DNA of 64,000 nt from contig OZ240214.1 of assembly GCA_965197575.1 (NCBI GenBank), forward strand, positions 930,001 to 994,000, written 5' to 3'. Below, piece by piece: positions 25,658-35,110 of the stretch. The stretch's first letter is position 1. The number at the start of each line of letters is the position of its first letter. Below the pieces are notes generated by a model that saw only the letters and a program-made list of their open reading frames with translations, was not told the origin of the DNA and made no database searches. The position numbers and the translations under genes were made by a program. The DNA comes from VXOI01 sp965197575 (GTDB lineage: Bacteria > Chloroflexota > Dehalococcoidia > Lucifugimonadales > UBA3495).

Positions 25658-26974
25658 ATGAGCAGTCAGACCGGCGGCGTGACCATCGCGTCAGTACATG
25701 GGCGGGAAGCCCTGGACTCCCGCGGCAACCCCACTGTCGAGGCCGAAGTTCGGCTTAGCGACGGGACCTCCGCCATTGCTTTGGTCCCGTCGGGGGCCAG
25801 CACCGGCAGCCACGAGGCAGTCGAACTGCGCGACGGTGACGCGGCGCGCTTTGAAGGCCGCGGCGTGCTGCAAGCCGTTTCCAACGTCAACAACGTGATT
25901 GACCGCTGGGTTGTCGGCCTTTCGCCCTTTGACCAAGCCGCCATTGACCAGTACATGATTAGTCTGGATGGGGCTCCCAACAAGAGCGAGCTTGGGGCCA
26001 ACGCCATTCTGGCCGTTTCGCTGGCCGTGGCCCACGCCGCTGCCCGGAGCGTCGGGGTCTCGCTATGGCGTTATCTGGCCGGAGATGGCCCGGTCAGCCT
26101 GCCCGTGCCCATGTTCAACATCCTGAATGGAGGGCGCCACGCCTCAGATTCCGCCGACATACAGGAGTTCATGGTGTTGCCGGTGGGTATGTCCACCTTC
26201 TCCGACGCGCTACAGGCGGGGGTGGAGATTTACCACTCGCTGCGTTCGTTGCTACGGGCCGGGGGCCACAACCTGAACGTCGGCGACGAAGGCGGGTTTG
26301 CCCCGTCCCTACCCTCCAACAGGGACGCCTTGGAGTTGGTGCTGCGGTCGGTGGAGTCGGCCGGCTGCGCGCCCGGCCGGGACGTTTACTTGGGGCTGGA
26401 CGTGGCTGCCACCGAGCTTTACGACGCGGCGCAGGGGAAGTACGTTCTGGAGCGGGAGGGCGTCACACTGGACTCGGGCCATTTGATCGACCTCTACGAG
26501 GATTGGGCCGCCCAATACCCCATCATCAGCATTGAAGACGGCCTGTCCGAGGACGACTGGGAAGGCTGGGTGGAGATGCGTCGCCGCTTGGGAGGGTCGG
26601 TGCAGCTGGTGGGCGACGACCTGCTGGTTACTAACATCGCCCGCATCGAGCGCAGCATCGAGGAGGGGGCCAGCAACGCCGTCCTGCTCAAGCCCAACCA
26701 GATAGGCACGCTCACCGAAACGCGGGCCGCGCTGGACACCGCCCGCGCCGCTGGCTGGGGCGCGGTGATGAGCCACCGCTCCGGCGAGACGGAAGACACC
26801 ACCATCGCCGACCTGTCCGTCGGTTGGGACGTCCGCCAAATCAAGACTGGCGCCCCCGCCCGCTCCGAGCGCGTCGCCAAGTACAACCGCCTGCTGCGCA
26901 TTGACGCGGAGTTGGGCGACGGGGCCAAGTACGCCGGGCAGTCGGCGTTCGACTATCTGGGGCGGGCGGCGTGA
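25658..26974 (+). CDS. eno: Enolase (phosphopyruvate hydratase)
   Basis: This 438-aa glycolytic enzyme interconverts 2-phosphoglycerate and phosphoenolpyruvate. Signatures include the N-terminal REALDSRGNPTVEAEV, VPSGASTGSHEA, FNILNGGRHA, SIEDGLSEDDW and LLKPNQIGTLTET (K345), plus MSHRSGETED. Length is normal. The ATG at 25658 is 23 bp downstream of the SLOG gene. Enolase and GAPDH are close by, but the other lower-glycolysis genes (pgk, tpiA) are not in the window. Confidence 0.97.
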   Translation: MSSQTGGVTIASVHGREALDSRGNPTVEAEVRLSDGTSAIALVPSGASTGSHEAVELRDGDAARFEGRGVLQAVSNVNNVIDRWVVGLSPFDQAAIDQYMISLDGAPNKSELGANAILAVSLAVAHAAARSVGVSLWRYLAGDGPVSLPVPMFNILNGGRHASDSADIQEFMVLPVGMSTFSDALQAGVEIYHSLRSLLRAGGHNLNVGDEGGFAPSLPSNRDALELVLRSVESAGCAPGRDVYLGLDVAATELYDAAQGKYVLEREGVTLDSGHLIDLYEDWAAQYPIISIEDGLSEDDWEGWVEMRRRLGGSVQLVGDDLLVTNIARIERSIEEGASNAVLLKPNQIGTLTETRAALDTARAAGWGAVMSHRSGETEDTTIADLSVGWDVRQIKTGAPARSERVAKYNRLLRIDAELGDGAKYAGQSAFDYLGRAA

Positions 26975-27082
26975 TAGGATAGCAGGGACCGTTGCAGCCA
27001 TCGGAACAGCCGGGGGTAGTCGCTGGCGGTGTATTCTACGACCACACGCCCCATTTTCTGGAGACTAAAAAAGAGGGAAGAC

Positions 27083-27282
27083 ATGCCGAGGCGACTGACG
27101 AACGCATCGTCTTCGTTCTGGAGAATCCGGAGCAGGTTGTCCTCCTTCAAGGAGACAGGCGCGTCTATTGGGCTCGAATTCTGGATCCTGGAGTGGAACC
27201 ATGGTGGATGAGGGTAGTTGTGGTCGAGAATCGTAGCGGCCCGGCGATACTATCTGCGTATGGGCCGCCAGATGCTGGATGA
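27083..27282 (+). pseudogene. DUF4258-like toxin-type gene with frameshift near its 5' end
   Basis: A good SD (AAAGAGGGAAG) precedes ATG 27083, which starts MPRRLT in one frame. The rest of the family-like sequence, DERIVFVLENPEQVVLLQGD, continues in the other frame and runs through RVVVVENRSGPAILSAYGP to TGA at 27280-27282. A single-base deletion near 27097-27102 (CTGACGAA for CTGgACGAA) would join them. The downstream frame resembles DUF4258-type proteins (LT.E.I..VL.NPE, later RVVV....ILTAY). It overlaps or abuts the DUF2283-like gene. Confidence 0.65.
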
Positions 27283-27286
27283 CGAA

Positions 27287-27799
27287 ATGGCAGACATCAA
27301 AAACCTTAGAATTCGCTACGCCCCGGAAGGAGACCTTCTGGCCCTGTGGAACGGTGTTCCGGACAGGGGAGGGGGAGGAAACATCACGAAGCACACTATC
27401 CTGACCGCGTTCTACGCAGAGCGGGGTTCGAGGGAGTGCGTCGGGTTCGATCTGTTCGACGCTGCCAAGATGCTAATGCCGTTTCTGAAGCAAGAGGCAT
27501 CAGAAGGCCCTGTGTGTAACGGCGAGTTGTCCGCGTCATACTTGAAAGGAACCGATACTCTGGTCTTGATCAGTAGCGAGTGCTCGATCGCATTCGATCA
27601 GGCGGTCGCCACTGGCTTGACCGCGCATAGTGAGGCAGACGGATGGGCGGTTGGCTTCACCCTGGATAATGCCGCCGAACTGCTCCTTCCCCATCTTGAG
27701 ACTTGGCGTCCAAGGACTGCCGAGGAGATGGCGGAAATCCAGAAACAGGTCGCCGAGCGTGAGGCGGCGCTCCGGGAGCGTATCGCTTCGCGCTCATAG
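27287..27799 (+). CDS. DUF2283-like antitoxin-type protein
   Basis: This 170-aa ORF begins with ADIKNLRIRYAPEGDLLALWNG, which resembles the DUF2283 start (irYdpeaDaLyi) but is followed by a longer second domain. It contains FAKML-like VGFDLFDAAKMLMPFL and a similar NAAELLLPHLETW in the second half, suggesting internal duplication. The C-terminus is a charged coiled-coil-like helix. ATGs at 27272 and 27287 are both possible; I took 27287, 4 bp after the stop of the broken DUF4258-like gene. It is the presumed neutralising partner. Confidence 0.55.
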   Translation: MADIKNLRIRYAPEGDLLALWNGVPDRGGGGNITKHTILTAFYAERGSRECVGFDLFDAAKMLMPFLKQEASEGPVCNGELSASYLKGTDTLVLISSECSIAFDQAVATGLTAHSEADGWAVGFTLDNAAELLLPHLETWRPRTAEEMAEIQKQVAEREAALRERIASRS

Positions 27800-27836
27800 T
27801 GTAGAATGTTCGCAGTTTGGGACACAGAGGTAGAGC

Positions 27837-28850
27837 ATGGTTACTCGCATCGGGATTAACGGTTTTGGACGGATCGGCAGGCTGGTGCTGCGGGCCAACG
27901 AGGAGCGCAACTCCGGTAAGGTCGAGGTGGCGGCGGTCAACGACCTGACCGACGCCGAGACCAACGCCCACCTGCTCAAGTACGACACCAACTACGGCGG
28001 TTATCCCGGCAAGGTGGAGGCCAACAACGGCGATTTGGTCGTCGACGGCCGCAGCATCAAGGTGTTCTCCGAGCGGGACCCGGCCAACATCCCCTGGTCG
28101 GAGATGGGCGTGGATATGGTGGTCGAGTCCACTGGCATCTTCACCGACGCCGATAAGGCCGCCGGGCACATGAAGGGCGGCGCGAAGAAGGTCATCATCT
28201 CGGCGCCGGCCCGCGGCGAAGACCTGACGATGGTGCTGGGGGTCAACGACGACCTCTACGACGCCGAGAAACACAACATCATCTCCAACGCTTCCTGCAC
28301 CACCAACTGCTTTGCCGTGATGGTCAAGGTGTTGCACGACCAGTTCGTGGTGGAGCACGGGCTGATGTCGACCATCCACTCCTACACCAACGACCAGGCC
28401 ATCCTCGACCAGCGCCACGGCGACCTGCGCCGGGCCCGGGCGGCGGCGATGAACATCATCCCCACCAGCACCGGAGCGGCCCGCGCCGTGGGTCTGGTGC
28501 TGCCGGAGCTCAACGGTAAGCTCCACGGGATGGCCTTCCGCGTGCCCACATCCACAGGCTCCATCACCGACTTCACCGCCCAGGTAGCCCACGACGTGTC
28601 GGTGGCCGACGTCAACGAGGCGTTCCGGAAGGCCGCCGAGACCAACCTGGCGGGCATCCTGGAGTACTGCGACGAGCCGCTGGTCAGCTCCGACTTCCGG
28701 GGCAACCCCCATAGCTGTATCTTAGATGCCCTGTCCACCATCGTGATGAGCGACCGCATGGTGAAGATCATGGGTTGGTACGACAACGAGTGGGGCTATT
28801 CCTGCCGCACCGCCGATCTAGCCGCCATGATGAGCGAGAGGGGCATCTAG
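27837..28850 (+). CDS. gap: Glyceraldehyde-3-phosphate dehydrogenase, type I
   Basis: A 337-aa GAPDH catalysing phosphorylating oxidation of glyceraldehyde 3-phosphate with NAD(P)+. N-terminal Rossmann motif GINGFGRIGR, active-site Cys154 in SNASCTTNC and His181 in HSYTNDQ are all intact, as are TSTGAA and the C-terminal WYDNEWGYS. Start ATG 27837, 37 bp after the DUF2283-like gene. The plus-strand run continues into the YYY gene 27 bp later. Confidence 0.97.
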   Translation: MVTRIGINGFGRIGRLVLRANEERNSGKVEVAAVNDLTDAETNAHLLKYDTNYGGYPGKVEANNGDLVVDGRSIKVFSERDPANIPWSEMGVDMVVESTGIFTDADKAAGHMKGGAKKVIISAPARGEDLTMVLGVNDDLYDAEKHNIISNASCTTNCFAVMVKVLHDQFVVEHGLMSTIHSYTNDQAILDQRHGDLRRARAAAMNIIPTSTGAARAVGLVLPELNGKLHGMAFRVPTSTGSITDFTAQVAHDVSVADVNEAFRKAAETNLAGILEYCDEPLVSSDFRGNPHSCILDALSTIVMSDRMVKIMGWYDNEWGYSCRTADLAAMMSERGI

Positions 28851-28877
28851 CCTACGTCCGGCTCCTTTCTGCGCCAC

Positions 28878-31800
28878 TTGAGCTTCAATGGCCTCGCCGG
28901 ATGGCCGCCTTTCCTGTTGGCGGCCATCCTCGTCGTTGCCTTGGGCCTCCGGCTCCACGGGGTGGACTGGGACCAAGGCTTCGCATATCACCCCGACGAG
29001 CGCGACATCTACATGCGCTCCGGGTGCATGTACGACCTGCTTACCGAGGCGCCGGGCCACCGGCAATGCGGCTACGTCGCTGACCAGCCCGGCGCGGAAC
29101 CCGGACTTCCCGGCCTCGGTACAGCCCTGGACGCCGAACGCAGCCCGCTAAACCCCCACTGGTTCCCGCTGGGCAGCATCCTCATCTACGTGATGGTCTT
29201 TTTCCGGTCGGTGGCCGAGCTGTTCACCGACCTCAACGCCTTGGACATGCGCTTCGTCGGGAGACCGCTGGCCGCCTTGGCCGACGTCGGCTCCGTGTTC
29301 CTGGTGTTTGCCTTGGGCCGCCGTCTGTACGGACAAGGCACGGGACTGCTGGCGGCGGGGCTGACCGCCATCGCGGTGATTCACGTCCAGCACAGCCACT
29401 TCTACCGCCCCGAGCCGTTCACCGTCCTGTTCACCCTGGCCAGCCTTTGGGCGATGCTGTGGATGGTGGAGCGGCGGCGGCTCCGCGACTCGGCCCTGTT
29501 GGGGTTTATGCTGGGGCTGGCCCTTGCCCCCAAGGTGAACGTCCTGCCGCTGGTACTTCCCTTGGCTCTCGCCTACTTGTACTGGATACTTGACGAGGCC
29601 GAGAACTCTTGGACCGGCATCACTCCCGACCTCGTCCAACGGGCCGCAGGACACGCTGCGGTCGCCGCATCGGTGGCCATCCTGGTGTTCTTCTTCAGCT
29701 CGCCCTACGCCTTCCTGGACTTCGGGGCGTTCGTGGAGGACGTGGCCGCGCAGACCCGCATGGCGAATAACGCTGGACTGTGGCCGTTCACCGTACAGTA
29801 CGTGGACACGCCGGCCTTCCTATACCAGATACGACAGACGACCGTGTGGGGGCTGGGCATTCCCTTGGGAATCGTCGCTTGGGCGGCGATCCCTTTCACC
29901 ATTGGATGCGCCGTGTTCGCCAGCCGGACCCGGCGTGCCGACCTGTTCCTGCTGGCGTGGGTAGTCCCCAGCCTGCTCTTACTGGAAAGTTTCGAGGTGC
30001 GCTTCCTGCGTTACCTGTTCCCGCTGATGCCGGTGATGGTCCTGCTTGGGTCGCGGATGCTTCTCTGGGAAGTGGACTTGTGCCGCGCCATAGCTGACTA
30101 CTTTCTGGACGCCGGGCGCTCCGTCGCGCGTATTCTGCCCGTCCTGGCGGTGGCGTCGGTCGTTTTCGTGGTGGCGGGCACCGCCTTCTACTCGCTCGCC
30201 TTCCAGCGCGTCTATGCTGACGACCACCCGGCCACGGAGGCGGCCCGGTGGATGGTGGCCGAGGTTCCGCGGGGCACGACCGTCGTCCACGACAATCATT
30301 GGGACGAGTTCATTCCCGGATTCTACCGTTTCCAGGACTGGCAGTTCCCGCTATACGAGGCCGACACTGCGGAGAAGATGGAGGAGCTGGCGACCCATCT
30401 CGCCGATTCCGAATACCTCCTGTTCTACAGCGCCCGGCCCTACGCCAGCGCCGCCCGCGACCCGGAGCGGTTTCCGCTGAGCAACGCCTACTACCGCAAG
30501 CTCTTCGCCGGGGAGTTGGGCTACCGGCTGCACCGCGAGTTCACGTCCTACCCTCAGTTGGCGGGAGTCGCCTTCCGCGACGACGCCCTGCCCCGCGCAG
30601 GGCTGCCGCCGGTGGAGCCGGAGGTAGCCCATCCGCCGCCGAGCTTCACGCTGGAGTTGGGCTACGCCGACGACAACGTGGTCGGCTACGACCATCCCCG
30701 GGTGCTTATCTTCAGGAACGCCGAGCGCCTGAGCGAAGCCGAACTGCGCGAGCTCTTGGTTCCCCCTCCTGGTAACGGTTTGGGAGACGACACCCGGCCG
30801 GTGGGCCTGATGCTGTCGGATGCCGACCTGGCAAAGCAGCGTGAGGGCGGGACCTATACCGAAATCGTTGACCGCAGCAGTTGGGCCAACAAAGTCCCCG
30901 TGCTGGCCTGGCTGCTGGCGGTGGAGGTCATCTGGCTGCTGGCGCTGCCCTTGTCATGGTATGTCTTCCGGGCCTTGCCCGACCGGGGCATTATCCTGGC
31001 GCGAATCCTGGGGCTGCTGGCGGTTTTTTACGTGGCCTGGCTGATCGTGTCGCTGGGCTGGCTCGACTCGGCCTTGTTGGCCGTCTACGTGGGCATGGGC
31101 GTCACCGCCGGAGCTTCGGCGGTGGTCTTGTGCTTCCAGCACCGGCATATCCGGGCGTTCATCAAGGACCGCTGGCGCTTTCTGCTGGGCGCGGAGGCGC
31201 TGTTCGTGCTGGCGTTCCTGGCCTTCGTGCTGGTTCGCTACGCCAACCCCGACCTCTGGCACCCGTGGCGGGGCGGCGAAAAGCCGATGGAACTGGCCTA
31301 CCTGAACGCCGTGCTCCGCTCCACGACCCTGCCGCCCTACGACCCCTGGTTTGCCGGCGGCTACCTGAATTACTACTACTGGGGTTACTGGATCGTCTCC
31401 GGGCTGATTCGACTTACTGGCGTGGCGCCGACTACGGCGTTCAATCTGGCCGTGCCGATGTTCTTTGCCTTGACCGTGACCGGCGCGTTTTCGCTGGCCT
31501 ACAACCTCGCCGAGGGCGTCCGGCGGGGGACTACCCTGGGCATGGCGAGCGCGCCGCCCTGGAGCGACCGGGCCGGCCTGGACCGGTACGTGCCCGCGTC
31601 TTTTCTTGACCGGCTGGGGGAGCGATTGGCCGACTGGCGTTCGTGGCTCTTCAGCCCGGTGTCCTGCGGGCTGACCGCGGGACTGTTCATCGCCGTCATC
31701 GGGAACCTGGACGGGATGGTGCAGATCGTTCAGAGGTTCTGGAGCGGCGGCTGGGGCGGGTTTGATTTCTGGCGCAGCAGCCGGATGATACCGGTCTTGG

Positions 31801-33350
31801 ACAACTTCGACCCTTCCCCGGCCGCCTTCTGGGCGCCCGACCCGCTGCCCGGAGCGGCCGGGGCGGGCTACCACATTACCGAGTTCCCCTTTTTCACCTT
31901 CCTGTTCGCCGACCTCCACGCGCACATGATGGTGATTCCCTTCACGCTGTTGGTTATCGGGCTGGGGCTGTGTCTGGTGGCCGGGCTTCGCGGGTCCCGC
32001 CTGGTATGGACAGTGGTGGCGCTGACCGTGTTGGCGCTGGCCCTCGGCTCGCTGTGGGTGATCAATAGCTGGGACTACCCTTCCTACTGCGTCCTGGCGC
32101 TTGGCCTGCTTGCCTTGGCCGCGTGGTCTTCGGGGCGGTCCTTTCAGGGGGGCGCGCTCTGGCTGTTAGGGGCGGCGGTAGCGGTGTTCGTCGTCAGCCT
32201 ACTGGCCTTTCTACCGTTCCATCAGAGCTACGAGACTTTCAACAGCGGGCTGGACGTTTCGAGGTGGCGCACACCGCTGGACCGCTACCTGGGTATTCAC
32301 GGCCTGTTCTTGTTCATCGCCGGGACTTTCCTGGTCTACGAGGCCCGTTGGGCTGTATCAACCCTGGTCAAGAGCCTGTGGGACCGGACCGTCCTGGACC
32401 CGGAACTCAAATGGCTCCGCCTCGCCGTCGCGCTCGGCCTGCTGCTGACGGTGTTCTTGGCGGCGATGGGCTACTGGACGGCGGCGCTGCTGTTGGTTTT
32501 GCTGGTACTGGCCGGACTGGCGGCTTGGGAAATGCTGGCGTTCGACGACTCCGACCGGGGCTTCGCGGTGACGCCGGTGATGCTGCTGGCGATGGCGTTG
32601 CTGATCAGCATCGGCGTCGACTTCGTGGCGGTGGAGGGCGACATCGGCCGCATGAACACGCTCTTCAAGTATTACCTGGAAGTCTGGGCGCTGATGAGCG
32701 TAGCGGCGGCCTATATGCTCTGGTACTTGGCCAGGGCCGGGTTTCTCGAAGGGCGCTGGAACCGGGCTTCCGTCGCTTGGGTGGCGCTGCTGGTGGTCTT
32801 GGTCGGCTCGTCGTTCGTCTACACCGCGCTGGGGACGCGGGACCGGCTCGACAGCCGCTTCGCCGAATTGCCGGGAACCCTGGACGGCGCGGCGTACATG
32901 GCGGCAGCGTTGCACTGGGAGAAGGAGCAGTCCTTCGAGCTAAAGTGGGACTGGGAAGCGATCCGGTGGCTCCATGACAACCTCGAGGGTTCCCCAGTGG
33001 TGCTGGAGGCCCACACGGACCAATACCGCTGGGGAGGGCGCATCGCCAGCTATACCGGCCTGCCGACCGTGCTGGGCTGGCCGTGGCACCAAATCCAGCA
33101 GCGGGAGGCCTATTCATTCGCCGTCCACGACCGCGCCGGGCACGTTCGGGAGATGTACGAGACCACCGACTTAGACCGCGCGGTCGAACTGTTGCGTCGT
33201 TACGGAGTTGCCTACGTCGTGGTGGGCGACTTGGAGCGAATCCAGTACGCCGAGGCGGGACTCGAGAAATTCGATGGATTGGAGGCGGCGGGGCTGGCGA
33301 AAAAAGTGTTCGAGAATCAGGGCGTCACGGTCTACGAGGGCCACTGGTAG
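28878..33350 (+). CDS. Giant YYY/DUF2298 membrane protein with N-terminal GT39-like module
   Basis: A 1490-aa polytopic membrane protein in two parts. Residues 1 to about 660 resemble PMT/GT39-type glycosyltransferases: a short first helix, then an AYHPDERD loop containing the usual acidic D/E pair, and about 10 helices. From about residue 670 to the end it is a DUF2298/Chlor_Arch_YYY module, with AWFAGGYLNYYYWGYW-like PWFAGGYLNYYYWGYW, a HAHMM loop (FADLHAHMMVIPF) and a soluble end. The family occurs in Chloroflexi and archaea and is thought to make or export surface glycans, but function is unproven. Start is a TTG with no strong SD. Length is very large. Confidence 0.8.
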   Translation: MSFNGLAGWPPFLLAAILVVALGLRLHGVDWDQGFAYHPDERDIYMRSGCMYDLLTEAPGHRQCGYVADQPGAEPGLPGLGTALDAERSPLNPHWFPLGSILIYVMVFFRSVAELFTDLNALDMRFVGRPLAALADVGSVFLVFALGRRLYGQGTGLLAAGLTAIAVIHVQHSHFYRPEPFTVLFTLASLWAMLWMVERRRLRDSALLGFMLGLALAPKVNVLPLVLPLALAYLYWILDEAENSWTGITPDLVQRAAGHAAVAASVAILVFFFSSPYAFLDFGAFVEDVAAQTRMANNAGLWPFTVQYVDTPAFLYQIRQTTVWGLGIPLGIVAWAAIPFTIGCAVFASRTRRADLFLLAWVVPSLLLLESFEVRFLRYLFPLMPVMVLLGSRMLLWEVDLCRAIADYFLDAGRSVARILPVLAVASVVFVVAGTAFYSLAFQRVYADDHPATEAARWMVAEVPRGTTVVHDNHWDEFIPGFYRFQDWQFPLYEADTAEKMEELATHLADSEYLLFYSARPYASAARDPERFPLSNAYYRKLFAGELGYRLHREFTSYPQLAGVAFRDDALPRAGLPPVEPEVAHPPPSFTLELGYADDNVVGYDHPRVLIFRNAERLSEAELRELLVPPPGNGLGDDTRPVGLMLSDADLAKQREGGTYTEIVDRSSWANKVPVLAWLLAVEVIWLLALPLSWYVFRALPDRGIILARILGLLAVFYVAWLIVSLGWLDSALLAVYVGMGVTAGASAVVLCFQHRHIRAFIKDRWRFLLGAEALFVLAFLAFVLVRYANPDLWHPWRGGEKPMELAYLNAVLRSTTLPPYDPWFAGGYLNYYYWGYWIVSGLIRLTGVAPTTAFNLAVPMFFALTVTGAFSLAYNLAEGVRRGTTLGMASAPPWSDRAGLDRYVPASFLDRLGERLADWRSWLFSPVSCGLTAGLFIAVIGNLDGMVQIVQRFWSGGWGGFDFWRSSRMIPVLDNFDPSPAAFWAPDPLPGAAGAGYHITEFPFFTFLFADLHAHMMVIPFTLLVIGLGLCLVAGLRGSRLVWTVVALTVLALALGSLWVINSWDYPSYCVLALGLLALAAWSSGRSFQGGALWLLGAAVAVFVVSLLAFLPFHQSYETFNSGLDVSRWRTPLDRYLGIHGLFLFIAGTFLVYEARWAVSTLVKSLWDRTVLDPELKWLRLAVALGLLLTVFLAAMGYWTAALLLVLLVLAGLAAWEMLAFDDSDRGFAVTPVMLLAMALLISIGVDFVAVEGDIGRMNTLFKYYLEVWALMSVAAAYMLWYLARAGFLEGRWNRASVAWVALLVVLVGSSFVYTALGTRDRLDSRFAELPGTLDGAAYMAAALHWEKEQSFELKWDWEAIRWLHDNLEGSPVVLEAHTDQYRWGGRIASYTGLPTVLGWPWHQIQQREAYSFAVHDRAGHVREMYETTDLDRAVELLRRYGVAYVVVGDLERIQYAEAGLEKFDGLEAAGLAKKVFENQGVTVYEGHW

Positions 33351-33387
33351 CCGGGAATTTCAGTTGCGTTCAGCGACTCACGGGCTG

Positions 33388-33416
33388 TTGACATAAGCCG
33401 ATGATCTGAGCATAAT
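33388..33416 (+). promoter_or_regulatory. Consensus sigma70 promoter with no gene downstream on the same strand
   Basis: A perfect -35 TTGACA (33388-33393), a 17-nt spacer and CATAAT (33411-33416, five of six) sit in an AT-rich patch after the YYY gene. The predicted start is near 33423. The next plus-strand gene is leuS 5 kb away, while everything between is on minus. It may drive a small RNA or an antisense transcript into pheA. Confidence 0.6.
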
Positions 33417-33422
33417 ATAAAA

Positions 33423-33488
33423 ATAATTTAAGGAATATACCAAAGGCGCAGATTCCGCGCCAAGTCCTATTGAGGGCGGCCCTCTTTT
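33423..33488 (+). ncRNA. Candidate small RNA, about 65 nt
   Basis: Between the promoter and pheA lie an unpaired AT-rich start, a GGCGC/GCGCC hairpin (33445-33461, 7-nt loop) and a GAGGG/CCCTC hairpin (33472-33484) followed immediately by TTTT (33485-33488), an intrinsic-terminator pattern. The RNA would be about 65 nt with no ORF. It ends 124 bp before the pheA stop (converging), so a role in antisense control of pheA would require read-through. Confidence 0.45.
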
Positions 33489-33611
33489 CCCGGCCCGGCA
33501 GGTTGGAGGATAGTGGCGTTCAGGGAGGCGGGAAGGTGACAAGAGGGCCGATGCCCTTCCTCGGCAAGGGAGGCAGCCAGCCTCGACGCAATTCCGAACC
33601 CCTGCCTGCCG

Positions 33612-34448
33612 TCAACCATCTTGGGTCCACCTCGGATACGAACCCATCACCCGCAGGGAACTGACCCGGCGCGAGATGCCGTCGATGGCTGCCTTCATGT
33701 CCGCGTCCTCCCGGTGGCCGTCGCAGTCGATCCAGAAGATGTACTGGCCCAGCGAGCGCCGGGTGGGTCGCGATTCGATCTTTCCCAAGTTGATGTTCCG
33801 GCTGGCGAACTCCCCCATCACCTGCCAGAGCTGTCCGGGTTCGTCCAGATCCCCGAAGCTGAACCACAGCGAAGTCTTGTCCCGCCCGGTCGGGGGATGG
33901 TCGGTCTTGCCCAGCACCGCGAACCGGGTCACATTGGCGGCCACGTCCTGAATCCCCTCCGCCATGATTTCCGCGTCGTTTAGCTCCGCCGCCCGCCGGG
34001 GGGCGATGGCCGCCGCCGGGATGGGGCTGTGCCGGGCGTCGGAGACCGCCAGCGCCGTGCTGAGCGACGCCATCTGCTGGGCGTCGGGAAAGCTGCGCTC
34101 CAAGTATTCCCGGCATTGGGCCAGCGCCTGCGGGTGGGAATAGACGACCCGCACCTCTTCCAGCCGGGTGCCGGGCTTGCCCATCAAGTAGTGCTCGATG
34201 GGCAACACCACTTCCTGTTGGATGAAAATCGACGGCTCACCGATCAGCAGGTCGAGGGTGAAGTTTACCGACCCCTCCAGGCTGTTCTCGATGGGTACCA
34301 CGCCCTGCTCGATCTCCCCCGACGCCACAGCCATGCCGACCGCCGTGATGCTGGGATAGGCGACAAGCTCCGCGTCCTGGTTATAGAGCAGGGCCGCCTC
34401 CTCCGTGTAGGTGCCCACCGGGCCAAGAAATGCGATCTGTCGGGGCAC
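33612..34448 (-). CDS. pheA: Prephenate dehydratase with C-terminal ACT domain
   Basis: This 278-aa enzyme converts prephenate to phenylpyruvate in phenylalanine synthesis. It shows FLGPVGTYTEEAA, VVPIENSLEGSV, the catalytic TRF (T174-F176) and, from about 195, a regulatory ACT domain with GQLWQV and the phenylalanine-binding ESRPTR (225-230). No chorismate-mutase domain is fused. Start ATG is 2 bp after the preceding TrkA gene, so an aromatic-amino-acid gene is the last member of the potassium operon. That linkage is unusual. Confidence 0.95.
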   Translation of the reverse strand: MPRQIAFLGPVGTYTEEAALLYNQDAELVAYPSITAVGMAVASGEIEQGVVPIENSLEGSVNFTLDLLIGEPSIFIQQEVVLPIEHYLMGKPGTRLEEVRVVYSHPQALAQCREYLERSFPDAQQMASLSTALAVSDARHSPIPAAAIAPRRAAELNDAEIMAEGIQDVAANVTRFAVLGKTDHPPTGRDKTSLWFSFGDLDEPGQLWQVMGEFASRNINLGKIESRPTRRSLGQYIFWIDCDGHREDADMKAAIDGISRRVSSLRVMGSYPRWTQDG

Positions 34449-34450
34449 TG

Positions 34451-35110
34451 CTAGACTCCGGTCAGGATGTCGTAGAGGACCGCTTCGTCGCCGGTGGAGG
34501 TCACTGCCACCAGCTCGTCGTCGGACTCGATGATGGAGCGGTTGTCCGGCAGCTCCGCCCGCCCCTTCTTAACCATCAGGGAGATAAAACTGTTGGGCGG
34601 GAGCTCAACTTCGGCCAGCCGTTTGCCCACGATATTGGCGTCTTCGGGAACGGAGACGCTGACCAGTTCCAGGCCGGGCACCCGAAGGTTCATCAGGTGA
34701 ACCAGGGGCCGGCCGGGCACGCCCTCCTCCAACGCGGCCAAGGTCAGATGCACCGAGTTGACCACCACGTCTACCCCCAGTTCCCGGAACAGCGCCTCGT
34801 TCTTGGGGTCCTTGATGAGGGCCATGGTGCGAGGGGTGTTGAAGATGTGCCGCGCCATCTGGCAGACGACCAGGTTGGTCGCGTCCACGCCGGTCAGCGC
34901 CACCAGCACCTCGGCGCGGGAGACGCCGGCCCGTTGCAGCGTGGCCTCCTGGGCTCCGTCGCCAAGCACCGCGACGCTGCCCAACTCGTCGGTCAAAAGC
35001 TGGAAACGGGACGGTTCCCGCTCGACAACCACCACCTCGTGCCCGCCGGAGATGAGCGCCTTGCACAGGTAGTAGCCCGACCCGCTGCACCCCACGATTA
35101 CTATGAACAT
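34451..35110 (-). CDS. TrkA-like potassium channel regulatory protein (RCK) 3
   Basis: A 219-aa protein with a TrkA-N Rossmann domain and a TrkA-C domain (about 140-219). The N-terminal glycine motif is VGCSGSGYYLC, close to the GxGxxG consensus but with a Cys-Ser substitution. The usual acidic residue ending strand 2 (VVVVERE) and the LVALTGVDATNLVVC region are present. Such proteins gate TrkH/KtrB channels in response to NAD(H) or ATP/ADP. The start overlaps the preceding TrkA-N gene by 10 bp. Confidence 0.85.
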   Translation of the reverse strand: MFIVIVGCSGSGYYLCKALISGGHEVVVVEREPSRFQLLTDELGSVAVLGDGAQEATLQRAGVSRAEVLVALTGVDATNLVVCQMARHIFNTPRTMALIKDPKNEALFRELGVDVVVNSVHLTLAALEEGVPGRPLVHLMNLRVPGLELVSVSVPEDANIVGKRLAEVELPPNSFISLMVKKGRAELPDNRSIIESDDELVAVTSTGDEAVLYDILTGV

